Shown here one piece after another: positions 1-10,842 of a stretch of 46,018 nt of DNA; positions within the stretch are counted from its first letter, which is position 1, and each line of letters starts with the position of its first letter. A program made the translations under genes and the position numbers. Origin of the DNA: DATCZS01 sp036525795 (GTDB taxonomy: Bacteria > Actinomycetota > Acidimicrobiia > Spongiisociales > ZC4RG35). The stretch spans positions 1-46,018 of the forward strand of contig DATCZS010000108.1 of the NCBI GenBank assembly GCA_036525795.1. Direction: 5' to 3'. The notes under the pieces were generated by a model. It saw only the letters and a program-made list of their open reading frames with translations, searched no databases and had not been told where the DNA came from.

Positions 1-2971
<2,971 letters not shown>

Positions 2972-2985
<14 letters not shown>

Positions 2986-4156
2986 TCGAACCCCCTTCGC
3001 GGGCCGGGAGTCCCATGAGTGCGAGGAACTCGTCGAAGAGGCCGAAGGCGTCGTGCGGTCCGGGAGCCGCCTCGGGGTGGTACTGCACGCTGAACGCCGG
3101 AACGTCCAGTGAGCGAAGACCCTCGAGGGTCCCGTCGTTGAGGTTCTGGTGGGTGGGTACGGCCGTCCCGAATCGGGTCTCGACGGACTCGGGCAACAAC
3201 TCGGGGCCCACCAGGCCGTGGCGTGGCGGAGGCTCTCGATCCGCCAGCGACCACAGGTCGACGGCGAATCCGTGGTTCTGGGCGGTGATCTCGACCCGCC
3301 CGTCGGCCATGCGCCGCACCGGATGGTTCCCGCCATGGTGTCCGAACGGGAGCTTGTATGTGCTCGCCCCCAGCGCCAATCCGAGAACCTGGTGGCCCAG
3401 GCAGATGCCGAACACCGGCAGGGCGCCAAGGATGTCGCGCAGAGCGTCGACGGTCGCCGTGAGCGGCTCCGGATCGCCCGGACCGTTGGACACGAAGACC
3501 GCATCCGGCCGCTTGCCGGTGATCGTCGACGCACCGGTTCCGGCCGGCACCACGGTCACGTCGAGTCCCCGACCGTTGAGTTGACGGACGATGTCCCTCT
3601 TCATTCCGAGGTCGATCGCCACCACGTGACCGAGAGGTGTGGTCGTCGCCGGGGAGTGATACTCGGCAACGGTGGTCACGGTCGAAGCGAGATCGCGCCC
3701 CTCCATTCGAGGCGCCGCAGCCGCCATCTCCCGAAGCTCGCGCTCATCGACCCCCGCCCCCATGGCGATCGGCTGGGCCCCGTGCTCGCGGATGTGACGG
3801 GTGAGGCGTCGTGTGTCGACTTCGGCCAGCGCAACGACCCCGTGTTCGCGCAGGTAGGCGGCCAGCGTCCCCTCCGAACGCCAATTCGAGTCGCGCCGCG
3901 AGAGCGCACGGACGATGAAACCGGCCGCCGCCGGTGTCTCCGCCTGCCCATCGAATTCCGCCACGCCGTAGTTGCCGATGTGCGACGCGGTCATGACCAC
4001 GACCTGGCCTGCATAGGACGGATCGGTGAGGATCTCCTGGTAGCCGGTCATAGACGTGTTGAACACGGCTTCGCCCGTCGTGACTCCCTCTGCGCCCACG
4101 GACACCGCCCTGAACACCGCACCGTCCGCGGTCACCGCCAGCGCCGGAACGGTCAT
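2972..4156 (-). CDS. carA: Carbamoyl-phosphate synthase small (glutaminase) subunit
   Basis: Hydrolyses glutamine and channels ammonia to CarB. The 394-residue protein has the N-terminal small-chain domain (NTSMTGYQEILTDPSYAGQ, residues 33-51) and a C-terminal class I glutamine amidotransferase. The nucleophile is Cys252 in FGICLGHQVLG, and the His-Glu pair is H360/E362 in SVQYHPEAAPGPHD. The ATG at 4156 was chosen because it forms a 4-bp ATGA overlap with the pyrC stop and gives the usual family length; in-frame sequence further upstream lies inside pyrC. It also overlaps carB by 14 bp. Expression probably depends on the leader in front of pyrR. Confidence 0.97.
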
Positions 4157-5427
4157 ACCGCTTCCTCCTGGAGTCGGTAGAGCAACCGGCCTGCGGCCAC
4201 CGTCGCCACCACCCGTCCTGTCAGCTCGCGCCCCAGCCACGGGCTGTTCGTCGATCGCGACGCGAACCGCACCACCGTCCAGTGCACGCCCGGGTCGAAC
4301 ACCACCACGTCGGCCGGCCGTCCCGGCTCCAGTCCGGAGCCCGAACCGCCCAGCACACGGCGGGGGCCGTCGGCCATGCGATCGAAGAACGCGGCCGCAT
4401 CGAGGCCCACCGCTTCGTGCACCACCGCAGCGGCTGTCTCCAGACCGATCACCCCGCGGGGAGCCTCCTCGAAGGGGACGTCCTTTTCGAAGGCAGCGTG
4501 GGGCGCGTGATCGGTGGCGACAGCGTCGATCGTCCCGTCTGCCAGAGCCGCCTTGAGCGCCGCGACGTCTGCGGCAGACCGGAGCGGCGGATACATCTTG
4601 AAGACGGGGTCCATCGTCAGGACCTCGGAATGATCGAACGCGAGGTGATGTGGCGCCACCTCCGCGGTCACCGGAAGCCCCCTGGCCTTGGCGTTGCGAA
4701 TGAGGTCGATGGTGCCCGCCGTCGACACGTGCTGGACGTGATAGCGGCACCCGGTGAGCTCGACCAGCTTCAGATCGCGGGCGACGATGACCTCTTCACC
4801 GATCGCCGGAAGGCCCCGCATGCCCAGACGGGACGACACGGACCCTTCGTGCATGTGTCCGTTCCGGCACAGGCCGGGATCTTCCGCGTGCTGGGCGATG
4901 ACGGCCGGCTCCCCCGACGACGTCTCCAGCTGCGCCAGGTACTCCATCGCCCGGCGCAACAGGCCTGCGTCGGCGACCGTGTCGCCGTCGTCTGTGAACA
5001 GTCGGACACCCGCTCCCCACAGGTCGTCGAGATGGGCGAGCCGCTCGCCTCTGCGGCCCATGGTGATCGCCCCGGCCGGATGGACGACCACGCCGGGGGC
5101 GGGGCGCGCCACCTGGCGGGCGACGTGTCCTGCATCGATTGCCGGCTCGGTGTTGGGCATCGCGTAGATCGCCGTGTACCCGCCCTGTGCCGCCGCCCTT
5201 CGCCCCGACTCGATGTCTTCCTTGTATTCCTGGCCTGGCTCCCGCAGATGGGTGTGGAGGTCGACGAATCCCGGTCCGACCCAGCATCCGGTGGCATCGA
5301 TGGTCACCTCGGCGTCGATGTCGAGGCCGGTTCCGATGGCCGAGATCGATGCGCCATCGATGGCGACGTCTGCCTCCACGGCTCCACCGGGGGTCACGAC
5401 GGTGCCGCCGGTGACGAGCAGGGTCAT
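4153..5427 (-). CDS. pyrC: Dihydroorotase
   Basis: Cyclises carbamoyl aspartate to dihydroorotate, the third pyrimidine step. The 424-residue amidohydrolase has the metal-binding motif FVDLHTHLREPG (His58, His60) and the catalytic Asp306 in ATDHAPH. Around residue 144 it reads LFTDDGDT. This is the form of class I enzymes such as that of Aquifex, where an Asp replaces the carboxylated bridging lysine found in many dihydroorotases. Some enzymes of that class need aspartate transcarbamoylase as a partner for full activity. The 4-bp overlap with pyrB just upstream would favour matched synthesis of the two, but a complex here is inference. Confidence 0.96.
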   Translation of the reverse strand: MTLLVTGGTVVTPGGAVEADVAIDGASISAIGTGLDIDAEVTIDATGCWVGPGFVDLHTHLREPGQEYKEDIESGRRAAAQGGYTAIYAMPNTEPAIDAGHVARQVARPAPGVVVHPAGAITMGRRGERLAHLDDLWGAGVRLFTDDGDTVADAGLLRRAMEYLAQLETSSGEPAVIAQHAEDPGLCRNGHMHEGSVSSRLGMRGLPAIGEEVIVARDLKLVELTGCRYHVQHVSTAGTIDLIRNAKARGLPVTAEVAPHHLAFDHSEVLTMDPVFKMYPPLRSAADVAALKAALADGTIDAVATDHAPHAAFEKDVPFEEAPRGVIGLETAAAVVHEAVGLDAAAFFDRMADGPRRVLGGSGSGLEPGRPADVVVFDPGVHWTVVRFASRSTNSPWLGRELTGRVVATVAAGRLLYRLQEEAV

Positions 5428-6347
5428 ACTGCGCCCCCCTCATCGGCGGCGAGGAGTCGGAAGAGGACGGCCATCCGCACCGCGATTCCGTTCGTGACCT
5501 GTGGCAGCACGAGTGAGCGCACACCATCCGCCACCGAAGGGTCGATCTCGACCCCACGGTTCATCGGCCCCGGATGCATGACCACCGCATCCCGGCCCAG
5601 TCGCTCTGCTCGCTCCCGGGTGAGACCGAACCGCCCGACGTACTCGTCGACAGAAGGAAACACCTCTCCCCCACCCCGCTCCTGCTGGATCCGCAGGAGG
5701 TAGATGGCATCCATCTCGGTCAGCACTTCGTCGAGACCGTCCGCGGTGCGCACGTCCCATCCGGTCAGATCGACGGGAAGCAGCGTCCTCGGTGCCACCA
5801 GCGTCACCTTGGCTCCGAGGGCCTGCAGTGCCTGGGTGGTCGACCGGGCGACGCGACTGTGGCGGATGTCTCCGACGATCGCAACCCGGAGCCCGTCCAC
5901 CTTGCCGAAGTGCTGTCGAAGGGTGAGCGTGTCGAGCAGCGCCTGGGTGGGGTGTTGATGGGCGCCGTCGCCGGCATTTGCCACCGGGAGGCCCGTCCAC
6001 TCCGCCACCCGCCACGGCGCCCCTGTCGCCTTGTGCCGCACCACGAAGAGGTCGGGCCCCATCGCCTTGAGGGTGAGCGCGGTGTCCTTGAGGCTCTCAC
6101 CCTTGGACACCGACGAGCCACCGGGGGTGAAGGTGAGCACGTCGGCAGACAGGGCCTTGGCCGCCCGGTCGAACGACAGGCGGGTGCGGGTCGAGTCCTC
6201 GAAGAACAGCAGCCCCACCGTCTTGCCGCGCAACGCCGGAACCTTGGGGACGTCCCGAGCGAGTACTTCGGCGAATTCGTCTGCCAGATCGAGCAGCTCC
6301 TCGATCTCCGGCCGGTCGAGATCCTCGATCGAGAGCAGGCTCCTCAT
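5424..6347 (-). CDS. pyrB: Aspartate carbamoyltransferase catalytic chain
   Basis: Condenses carbamoyl phosphate and aspartate to carbamoyl aspartate, the committed pyrimidine step. The 307-residue protein shows the carbamoyl-phosphate loop FFEDSTRTRLSF (residues 48-59), GDGAHQHPTQALLD and VMHPGPMNRG. The first motif has Asp where many homologues have Pro; this position varies in actinobacteria and should not affect catalysis. No pyrI regulatory subunit is nearby, so the catalytic trimer probably works alone or with PyrC. The ATG at 6347 overlaps the pyrR stop by 4 bp. Confidence 0.97.
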   Translation of the reverse strand: MRSLLSIEDLDRPEIEELLDLADEFAEVLARDVPKVPALRGKTVGLLFFEDSTRTRLSFDRAAKALSADVLTFTPGGSSVSKGESLKDTALTLKAMGPDLFVVRHKATGAPWRVAEWTGLPVANAGDGAHQHPTQALLDTLTLRQHFGKVDGLRVAIVGDIRHSRVARSTTQALQALGAKVTLVAPRTLLPVDLTGWDVRTADGLDEVLTEMDAIYLLRIQQERGGGEVFPSVDEYVGRFGLTRERAERLGRDAVVMHPGPMNRGVEIDPSVADGVRSLVLPQVTNGIAVRMAVLFRLLAADEGGAV

Positions 6348-6907
6348 GTGACCTCCTCTGGCTCGATCCAGACGCCTGCCTCGCCATCGACAGAGAGGAG
6401 ACGGACGCGCACCCGCTCCGAGTCCCGGGTGGGGAGATTCTTGCCGATGTAGTCGGGGCGGATCGGGAGCTGTCGATGTCCGCGGTCCACCATGACCGCC
6501 AGTTCGATCTTCTCGGGGCGCCCGAGGTCCAGGAGGGCGTCGAGCGCGGCACGGACCGTGCGTCCGGTGTACAGCACGTCGTCCACCAGGACCACGTTCT
6601 CGCCGCGCAGATCGACCGGAATCAGCGTGCGACTCAGCCGGGTGGTCGGCCGGGTCGACAGGTCATCCCGATACAGGCCGATGTCGAGTTCTCCGACCGG
6701 AACCCTCACCCTTTCGAACGTCTCGATCGATTCGGCGATCTGTTCTGCGAGCGGAACGCCTCGGGAGTGGATGCCCACCAGGATCACGTTCTTGGCGCCG
6801 TGGTGACGCTCGAGGATCTCGTGGGCGATGCGGCGGACGGCCCGGGCCACGTCCTCGCCGTCCATCACCTGGGGCATGGCGAACCCCCGGCGACCGTGTG
6901 CCAGCAC
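6344..6907 (-). CDS. pyrR: PyrR: pyr operon RNA-binding regulator / uracil phosphoribosyltransferase
   Basis: Bifunctional protein that binds a conserved RNA loop in pyr leader transcripts when UMP is high; it often also converts uracil to UMP. The PRPP loop is NVVLVDDVLYTGRTVRA (about residues 104-120), and GIHSRGVPLA and PVGELDIGLYRDD are PyrR-typical. A GTG start at 6907 was chosen because GGAAAGGAG lies 7 nt upstream. The internal ATG at 6877 would lack this site and would shorten the N terminus by ten residues. It is the first gene of pyrR-pyrB-pyrC-carA-carB, all joined by 4-14 bp overlaps. A PyrR-loop hairpin touches its Shine-Dalgarno sequence, so it probably represses its own translation and that of the downstream genes. 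Confidence 0.96.
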   Translation of the reverse strand: MLAHGRRGFAMPQVMDGEDVARAVRRIAHEILERHHGAKNVILVGIHSRGVPLAEQIAESIETFERVRVPVGELDIGLYRDDLSTRPTTRLSRTLIPVDLRGENVVLVDDVLYTGRTVRAALDALLDLGRPEKIELAVMVDRGHRQLPIRPDYIGKNLPTRDSERVRVRLLSVDGEAGVWIEPEEVT

Positions 6908-6914
6908 ATCTCAG

Positions 6915-6923
6915 CTCCTTTCC
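6915..6923 (-). promoter_or_regulatory. Shine-Dalgarno sequence of pyrR
   Basis: GGAAAGGAG on the minus strand, 7 nt before the GTG start at 6907. It decides the start codon over the internal ATG at 6877. Its first two bases belong to the PyrR-loop stem. Confidence 0.75.
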
Positions 6924-6939
6924 GGCCTCGCGGGACCGG
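6922..6939 (-). promoter_or_regulatory. PyrR-binding hairpin abutting the pyrR ribosome-binding site
   Basis: On the minus strand the 18 bases read CCGGTCCCGCGAGGCCGG. They fit the PyrR-loop consensus ARUCCNGNGAGGYU except that the first A and last U are replaced by G and C, a substitution that keeps them paired. The predicted fold has four outer pairs (CCGG/CCGG), a bulged U, two inner CC/GG pairs and the loop CGCGA. The last two bases of the 3' arm are also the first two of GGAAAGGAG, the pyrR Shine-Dalgarno. No antiterminator or T-tract terminator is visible, so translational repression as described in mycobacteria fits better than Bacillus-type attenuation. The mechanism is inference. Confidence 0.75.
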
Positions 6940-6960
6940 GTTAAAGGGAAGTCCTGGGGA

Positions 6961-6966
6961 ACCTAG
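6961..6966 (-). promoter_or_regulatory. Possible -10 element for the pyr operon
   Basis: TAGGTT on the minus strand, within the 198-bp nusB-pyrR gap. It would give a leader of about 45 nt containing the PyrR hairpin and Shine-Dalgarno. No good -35 hexamer is seen at 16-18 nt, so this is a weak call. Confidence 0.25.
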
Positions 6967-7105
6967 CACGTCCGGCGGAGAGCCTCTGTCCTGCCTGCCG
7001 ACGGATCCACCTCGCGACCGCGACCTGGCCGTCGTCGACGGCGCCGGATCGAGAGACTCGCCTCCAGATCTCCGTGCAATCGTTGCTCCCCCGACGGGAA
7101 GGCAC

Positions 7106-7495
7106 TCACTCCGGACGCTCCTGGCGTGCGAGAGTGCTCAGCACGCCGTTGACGAATCTCCCGGAGTGCTCCGTCGAGTACTCCTTGGCGATCCGCACCG
7201 CTTCCGCGAGGATCACCGCGGTAGGCGTGTCCGATTCGTGGCGGAGCTCCCATAGGCCCAGGCGGAGGATCGCCCGGTCGACGACGGGCATCCTGTCGAC
7301 GCGCCAGCGTTCCGCGGCACGTTCGATCGCCCCGTCGAGGTCGTCGAGCTCGCTCAGAACTCCGGCTGCCAGCCGCAGCGCCTTTCCGGTCAGCCCGGCC
7401 GTGGCGTCCCCGGTGGTCTGGTGGGTCTGATCGGCTTGGTAGACCGCCTGCACCGCCCGTTCACGCGGCTCTTCGGTGGTGGGGGTCTCGCTCAC
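7106..7495 (-). CDS. nusB: Transcription antitermination factor NusB
   Basis: RNA-binding partner of NusE (ribosomal protein S10) that assembles on boxA of rRNA transcripts to prevent early termination. The 129-residue all-helical protein opens with the typical RERAVQAVYQAD (residues 11-22) and has the conserved C-terminal stretches VVDRAILRLGLWEL and AVRIAKEYSTEHSGRFVNGV. The GTG start at 7495 overlaps the efp stop by 4 bp, repeating the efp-nusB pairing common in actinobacteria. The gene is followed by 198 bp and then pyrR, the likely end of the aro-efp-nusB transcript and start of the pyr leader. Confidence 0.95.
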   Translation of the reverse strand: MSETPTTEEPRERAVQAVYQADQTHQTTGDATAGLTGKALRLAAGVLSELDDLDGAIERAAERWRVDRMPVVDRAILRLGLWELRHESDTPTAVILAEAVRIAKEYSTEHSGRFVNGVLSTLARQERPE

Positions 7496-8049
7496 ACGCG
7501 GGTCAGGTACTCACCGGTACGGGTGTCGACCTTGATCCGGTCTCCCTGCTCGACGAACAGAGGGACCTGGACGGTGAGCCCGGTCTGGACCGTGACCGGC
7601 TTGGTGGCCCCCGACACGGTGTTCCCCTTGACGGCCGGCTCGGCGTAGGTGACGTCCATCTCGACCGCGGCCGGAAGGTCCACCCCGATGGGTGTGCCCT
7701 GATACACGGCGAGGACCACCGTCATGCCCTCGACGAGAAAGCTGGCGGCGTCGCCGACGTCGTCTGCAGTGAGGGCGATCTGGCCGTAGTCGTCGAGGTT
7801 CATGAAGTGATGGCCGATGTCGTCTGCGTACAGGAACTGGTAGTCGCTGCGGTCGATGATGGCCTGCGGCACGTCTTCGTCCGCACGGAACGTCCGGTCG
7901 AGCACCTGCCCGGTCTCGACGTTCTTCAGCTTCATGCGGACGAACGCCTTGCCTTTGCCGGGCTTCACATGCTCGTACTTGACGATGGAGAAGAGGCCAT
8001 CGGGCAGATCGAGCGCCATTCCGGGGCGGACGTCATTGGTGGAGATCAT
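7492..8049 (-). CDS. efp: Translation elongation factor P
   Basis: Binds between the ribosomal P and E sites and relieves stalling at polyproline. The 185-residue, three-domain protein starts MISTNDVRPGMALDL; this ATG gives the usual length, while in-frame codons upstream read as non-coding. The domain I loop reads HVKPGKGKAFVRMKLK, placing Lys32 at the tip where other bacteria carry beta-lysyl, rhamnosyl or aminopentanol modifications. Many actinobacterial EF-Ps have an unmodified PGKGP tip, but here the last residue is Lys, not Pro. No modification enzyme is encoded nearby. It overlaps nusB by 4 bp; a 110-bp gap separates it from aroB, where some corynebacteria have aroQ. Confidence 0.97.
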   Translation of the reverse strand: MISTNDVRPGMALDLPDGLFSIVKYEHVKPGKGKAFVRMKLKNVETGQVLDRTFRADEDVPQAIIDRSDYQFLYADDIGHHFMNLDDYGQIALTADDVGDAASFLVEGMTVVLAVYQGTPIGVDLPAAVEMDVTYAEPAVKGNTVSGATKPVTVQTGLTVQVPLFVEQGDRIKVDTRTGEYLTRV

Positions 8050-8159
8050 GGGCTGGTTGGACTCGCTGGAAGGGACTGGGCGACAGTGTAGAGGCCTACA
8101 GGCCACCCGGAATCGGCCTCCCCCGCCGTCGAGAGGACGGGCCCGCGGCGGCAGCGCTG

Positions 8160-9176
8160 CTATTCGGCCCCGATGGAACGGAGGGCGAGGTCGAGTTCGT
8201 CTTCGGTGACGGTCTCCACCACGGGGTCTCCCACCGCCCGGAGCAACACCATGCGGATTCCTTCGGCGCTCCGCTTCTTGTCACGGGCAACCAGTTCCCG
8301 GCATGTGTCCACCGGCACGCCCGCGGCGGCCACCGGCAGACCGATCGAGAACACGAGGCGTGACAACCACGTGTGATCGAACCCGTACCGACGGTTCGAG
8401 ACCGCGGCGGCGGCCACCATGCCCACCGACACGGAGAACCCGTGCGGGAGGCCGGTCACGACCTCGACAGCATGGCCGATCGTGTGCCCGAAGTTGAGGA
8501 TGGCCCGTCGCCCCGACTCGCGGAAGTCCTCGTTCACCACGGCCGCCTTGACGGCGATCGACCGCGGCACGATCACGTCGAGCGACGCCCGCCCTCCGGC
8601 GCGTTCGTATTCCGTCACGATCTCCGGATCACCGATCAGGCCGGTCTTGAGCGCCTCGGCGTCGCCTTCAAGACGAATCGCGTCCGGGAGGCGATCGAGG
8701 ACGTCGAGATCGACCACTACGCGACTCGGATGCCAGAACGCGCCGACCAGGTTCTTTCCGCCGACGTTGATTCCCGTCTTGCCGCCGATCGCGGCGTCCA
8801 CCGCCCCCAACATCGTGGTGGGAACGAGGACCGATTCCACCCCGCGCAGCCAGGTTGCGGCGACGAATCCCGCCACATCTGTGACCGCCCCGCCGCCGAC
8901 GCCGACCACCGTGTCGTGTCGGCCCAGATTGAATTCGGCCAGGCGGTCGTAGACGACGCCGAGCGTGCCGAGCGACTTCGCCTCTTCCCTGTCGGGGAGT
9001 TCGACGATCAGGTGCTCGGCGTCCATGGAGGACGCGAGGTCGGCTGCCACGGCCCGCGCCCCGGGCTGGGTCAGGACCACCGCCTTCTCCCTGTCTTTCC
9101 GCTCCGGTAGCACGCCCCCCGAAATGCCCCGGTCGACCACGATCTCGGAGGCTCCACCGATCAGGATTCGATCCAC
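8160..9176 (-). CDS. aroB: 3-dehydroquinate synthase
   Basis: Second step of the shikimate pathway: converts DAHP to 3-dehydroquinate using NAD and a divalent metal. The GTG start at 9176 gives 338 residues beginning MDRILIGGASEIVV, which aligns with family N termini; it lies inside the last codons of aroK (16-bp overlap). The NAD-binding stretch DTVVGVGGGAVTDVAGF, then VPTTMLGAVDAAIGGKTGIN and NFGHTIGHAVE with metal-binding histidines, are all present. It follows aroC-aroK in one transcript. The next pathway enzyme, dehydroquinate dehydratase, is not in this window. Confidence 0.96.
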   Translation of the reverse strand: MDRILIGGASEIVVDRGISGGVLPERKDREKAVVLTQPGARAVAADLASSMDAEHLIVELPDREEAKSLGTLGVVYDRLAEFNLGRHDTVVGVGGGAVTDVAGFVAATWLRGVESVLVPTTMLGAVDAAIGGKTGINVGGKNLVGAFWHPSRVVVDLDVLDRLPDAIRLEGDAEALKTGLIGDPEIVTEYERAGGRASLDVIVPRSIAVKAAVVNEDFRESGRRAILNFGHTIGHAVEVVTGLPHGFSVSVGMVAAAAVSNRRYGFDHTWLSRLVFSIGLPVAAAGVPVDTCRELVARDKKRSAEGIRMVLLRAVGDPVVETVTEDELDLALRSIGAE

Positions 9177-9667
9177 TGCTCGACCTCTTCGCTCACCTCG
9201 CCGACCGTCTTCCCGTCCGTGTCGATGACGACGGCAGCCGCCTTCTCGTAGAGTTCGCGTCGCGTGTCGAGGACTGCGCTCAGCCGGGTATCGACCGATC
9301 CACCGGTCAGGAGCGGCCGTCCCTCGCCTCCGCCTACTCGCTCGGCCAGCTCGGCCACCGATGTCCGTAGCCACACCACCGGCCCGCTGCCCCGCATCGT
9401 CTCGACGTTGGAGGGTCGCAGGACGACGCCGCCCCCGGTGGCCACCACTGCATCCTGTCCGGCCAGACGGTCCACCTGGGCCGATTCGACGTCACGGAAC
9501 CCCTCCTCACCGTGCAGGTCCCACACCTCGGCGATGGAATGCCCCAGTCGCTCCACGATCAGGGCGTCGGTGTCGTAGAACGCAACCCGGCGCCGACGGG
9601 CCAGTTCCTCCCCGACGGTCGACTTGCCGGATCCCATCATCCCCACCAGCCAGATGGTGCGGGCCAC
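9161..9667 (-). CDS. aroK: Shikimate kinase
   Basis: Phosphorylates shikimate at the 3-OH. The 168-residue protein has the P-loop GMMGSGKST (residues 9-17), the shikimate-binding Asp in FYDTDALI, the GGG motif in VVATGGGVVLRP, and the lid arginine region GEGRPLL. The GTG start at 9667 is one base after the aroC stop and gives the standard length; longer in-frame readings upstream run through aroC and are not credible. It overlaps aroB by 16 bp. The contiguous aroC-aroK-aroB block is typical of actinobacteria. Confidence 0.95.
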   Translation of the reverse strand: MARTIWLVGMMGSGKSTVGEELARRRRVAFYDTDALIVERLGHSIAEVWDLHGEEGFRDVESAQVDRLAGQDAVVATGGGVVLRPSNVETMRGSGPVVWLRTSVAELAERVGGGEGRPLLTGGSVDTRLSAVLDTRRELYEKAAAVVIDTDGKTVGEVSEEVEQWIES

Positions 9668-9668
9668 G

Positions 9669-10823
9669 TCAGAAACTCTCGACTCGTTTCCGGTACCCGT
9701 CCCACGCCCGTCGCAGGTCGGCGACCGTGTCCCCTCCGAACTGGCGTTGAATCTCCTGGGCGAGGACGATCGCCACCATCTGTTCGGCGACGACGCCGGC
9801 AGCCGGCACGGCCACCACGTCGGAGCGCTCATAGAACGCCCGCTCCGGCTCCCTCGTGTCGACGTTCACCGTGCTCAGCGACTTCGGCACCGTCGAAATC
9901 GGCTTCATCGCCGCTCGGACCCGCAGCACATCCCCCACGCTCATGCCGCCCTCGGTTCCCCCGGCCCGGTTCGTGTGCCGGGCGAACTGCCCATCGGACA
10001 GTTCGATCTCGTCGTGGGCCTCGGATCCTCGCCGAGCGGCGGTCCGGAACCCGTCGCCCACCTCGACCCCCTTGATCGCCTGAATCGACATGAGGGCCTC
10101 GGCGAGGCGGGCGTCGAGGCGCCTGTCGCCGTGAACGTGGGAGCCGATGCCCGGGGGGAGGCCGTACGCGAGCACTTCGACGACCCCGCCCAGGGTGTCG
10201 CGATCCCGCCGCGCAGCCTCGATCTCGGCGATCATCGCCTCCTCGGAGGGCGGGTGGAACACCCGGACCGGTGACGCATCGACGGTTGCGATGTCTGCCG
10301 GAGTCGGAACCACACCGTCCGGGGTTGTGACCGTTCCGATCGAGACCACATGGCTCAGCACCGAGACGTCCAATTCGGCGAGCATCACCTTGGCGAGATA
10401 CCCGACCACCGTTCGCGCTGCGGTCTCGCGGGCGGACGCTCGCTCGAGGATGTCTCGCGCATCGTGGGTGTCGTACTTGATCATCCCGGTCAGATCGGCA
10501 TGGCCGGGTCGCGGGGTGGTCATCCGCTTCTTCGGCTCCCCGGGACCGGGGCTCATCTCCTCTGCCCACTTGGTGGCGTGTTCGGTGTTGCGGATGACGA
10601 CCGCCACCGGCGACCCGAGGGTGCGGCCGTGGCGGACGCCCGCCATGATCTCCAGCTCGTCCTGCTCTATCTTCATCCGAGCCCCGCGGCCGAACCCGAG
10701 TCGGCGCCGTGCGAGCTCGGCGGAGATCTCCTCTGCGAGCACGGGCAGGCCGGCCGGCAGTCCCTCGACCACCGCCACCAGGCCAGGGCCATGTGATTCG
10801 CCCGCCGTCAGGTATCGGAGCAT
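9669..10823 (-). CDS. aroC: Chorismate synthase
   Basis: Last shikimate-pathway enzyme: eliminates phosphate from EPSP to give chorismate, with reduced FMN. The 384-residue protein starts MLRYLTAGESHGPGL, containing the conserved GESHG, and shows RPGHADLTGMIKY, RASARETAARTVVG and the C-terminal KPISTVPKSLSTVN. Length and motifs are complete. It begins 19 bp after the prepilin peptidase gene and is immediately followed by aroK. EPSP synthase (aroA) is not in the window. Confidence 0.97.
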   Translation of the reverse strand: MLRYLTAGESHGPGLVAVVEGLPAGLPVLAEEISAELARRRLGFGRGARMKIEQDELEIMAGVRHGRTLGSPVAVVIRNTEHATKWAEEMSPGPGEPKKRMTTPRPGHADLTGMIKYDTHDARDILERASARETAARTVVGYLAKVMLAELDVSVLSHVVSIGTVTTPDGVVPTPADIATVDASPVRVFHPPSEEAMIAEIEAARRDRDTLGGVVEVLAYGLPPGIGSHVHGDRRLDARLAEALMSIQAIKGVEVGDGFRTAARRGSEAHDEIELSDGQFARHTNRAGGTEGGMSVGDVLRVRAAMKPISTVPKSLSTVNVDTREPERAFYERSDVVAVPAAGVVAEQMVAIVLAQEIQRQFGGDTVADLRRAWDGYRKRVESF

Positions 10824-10842
10824 GCGGGGATCCTACCGGTGG

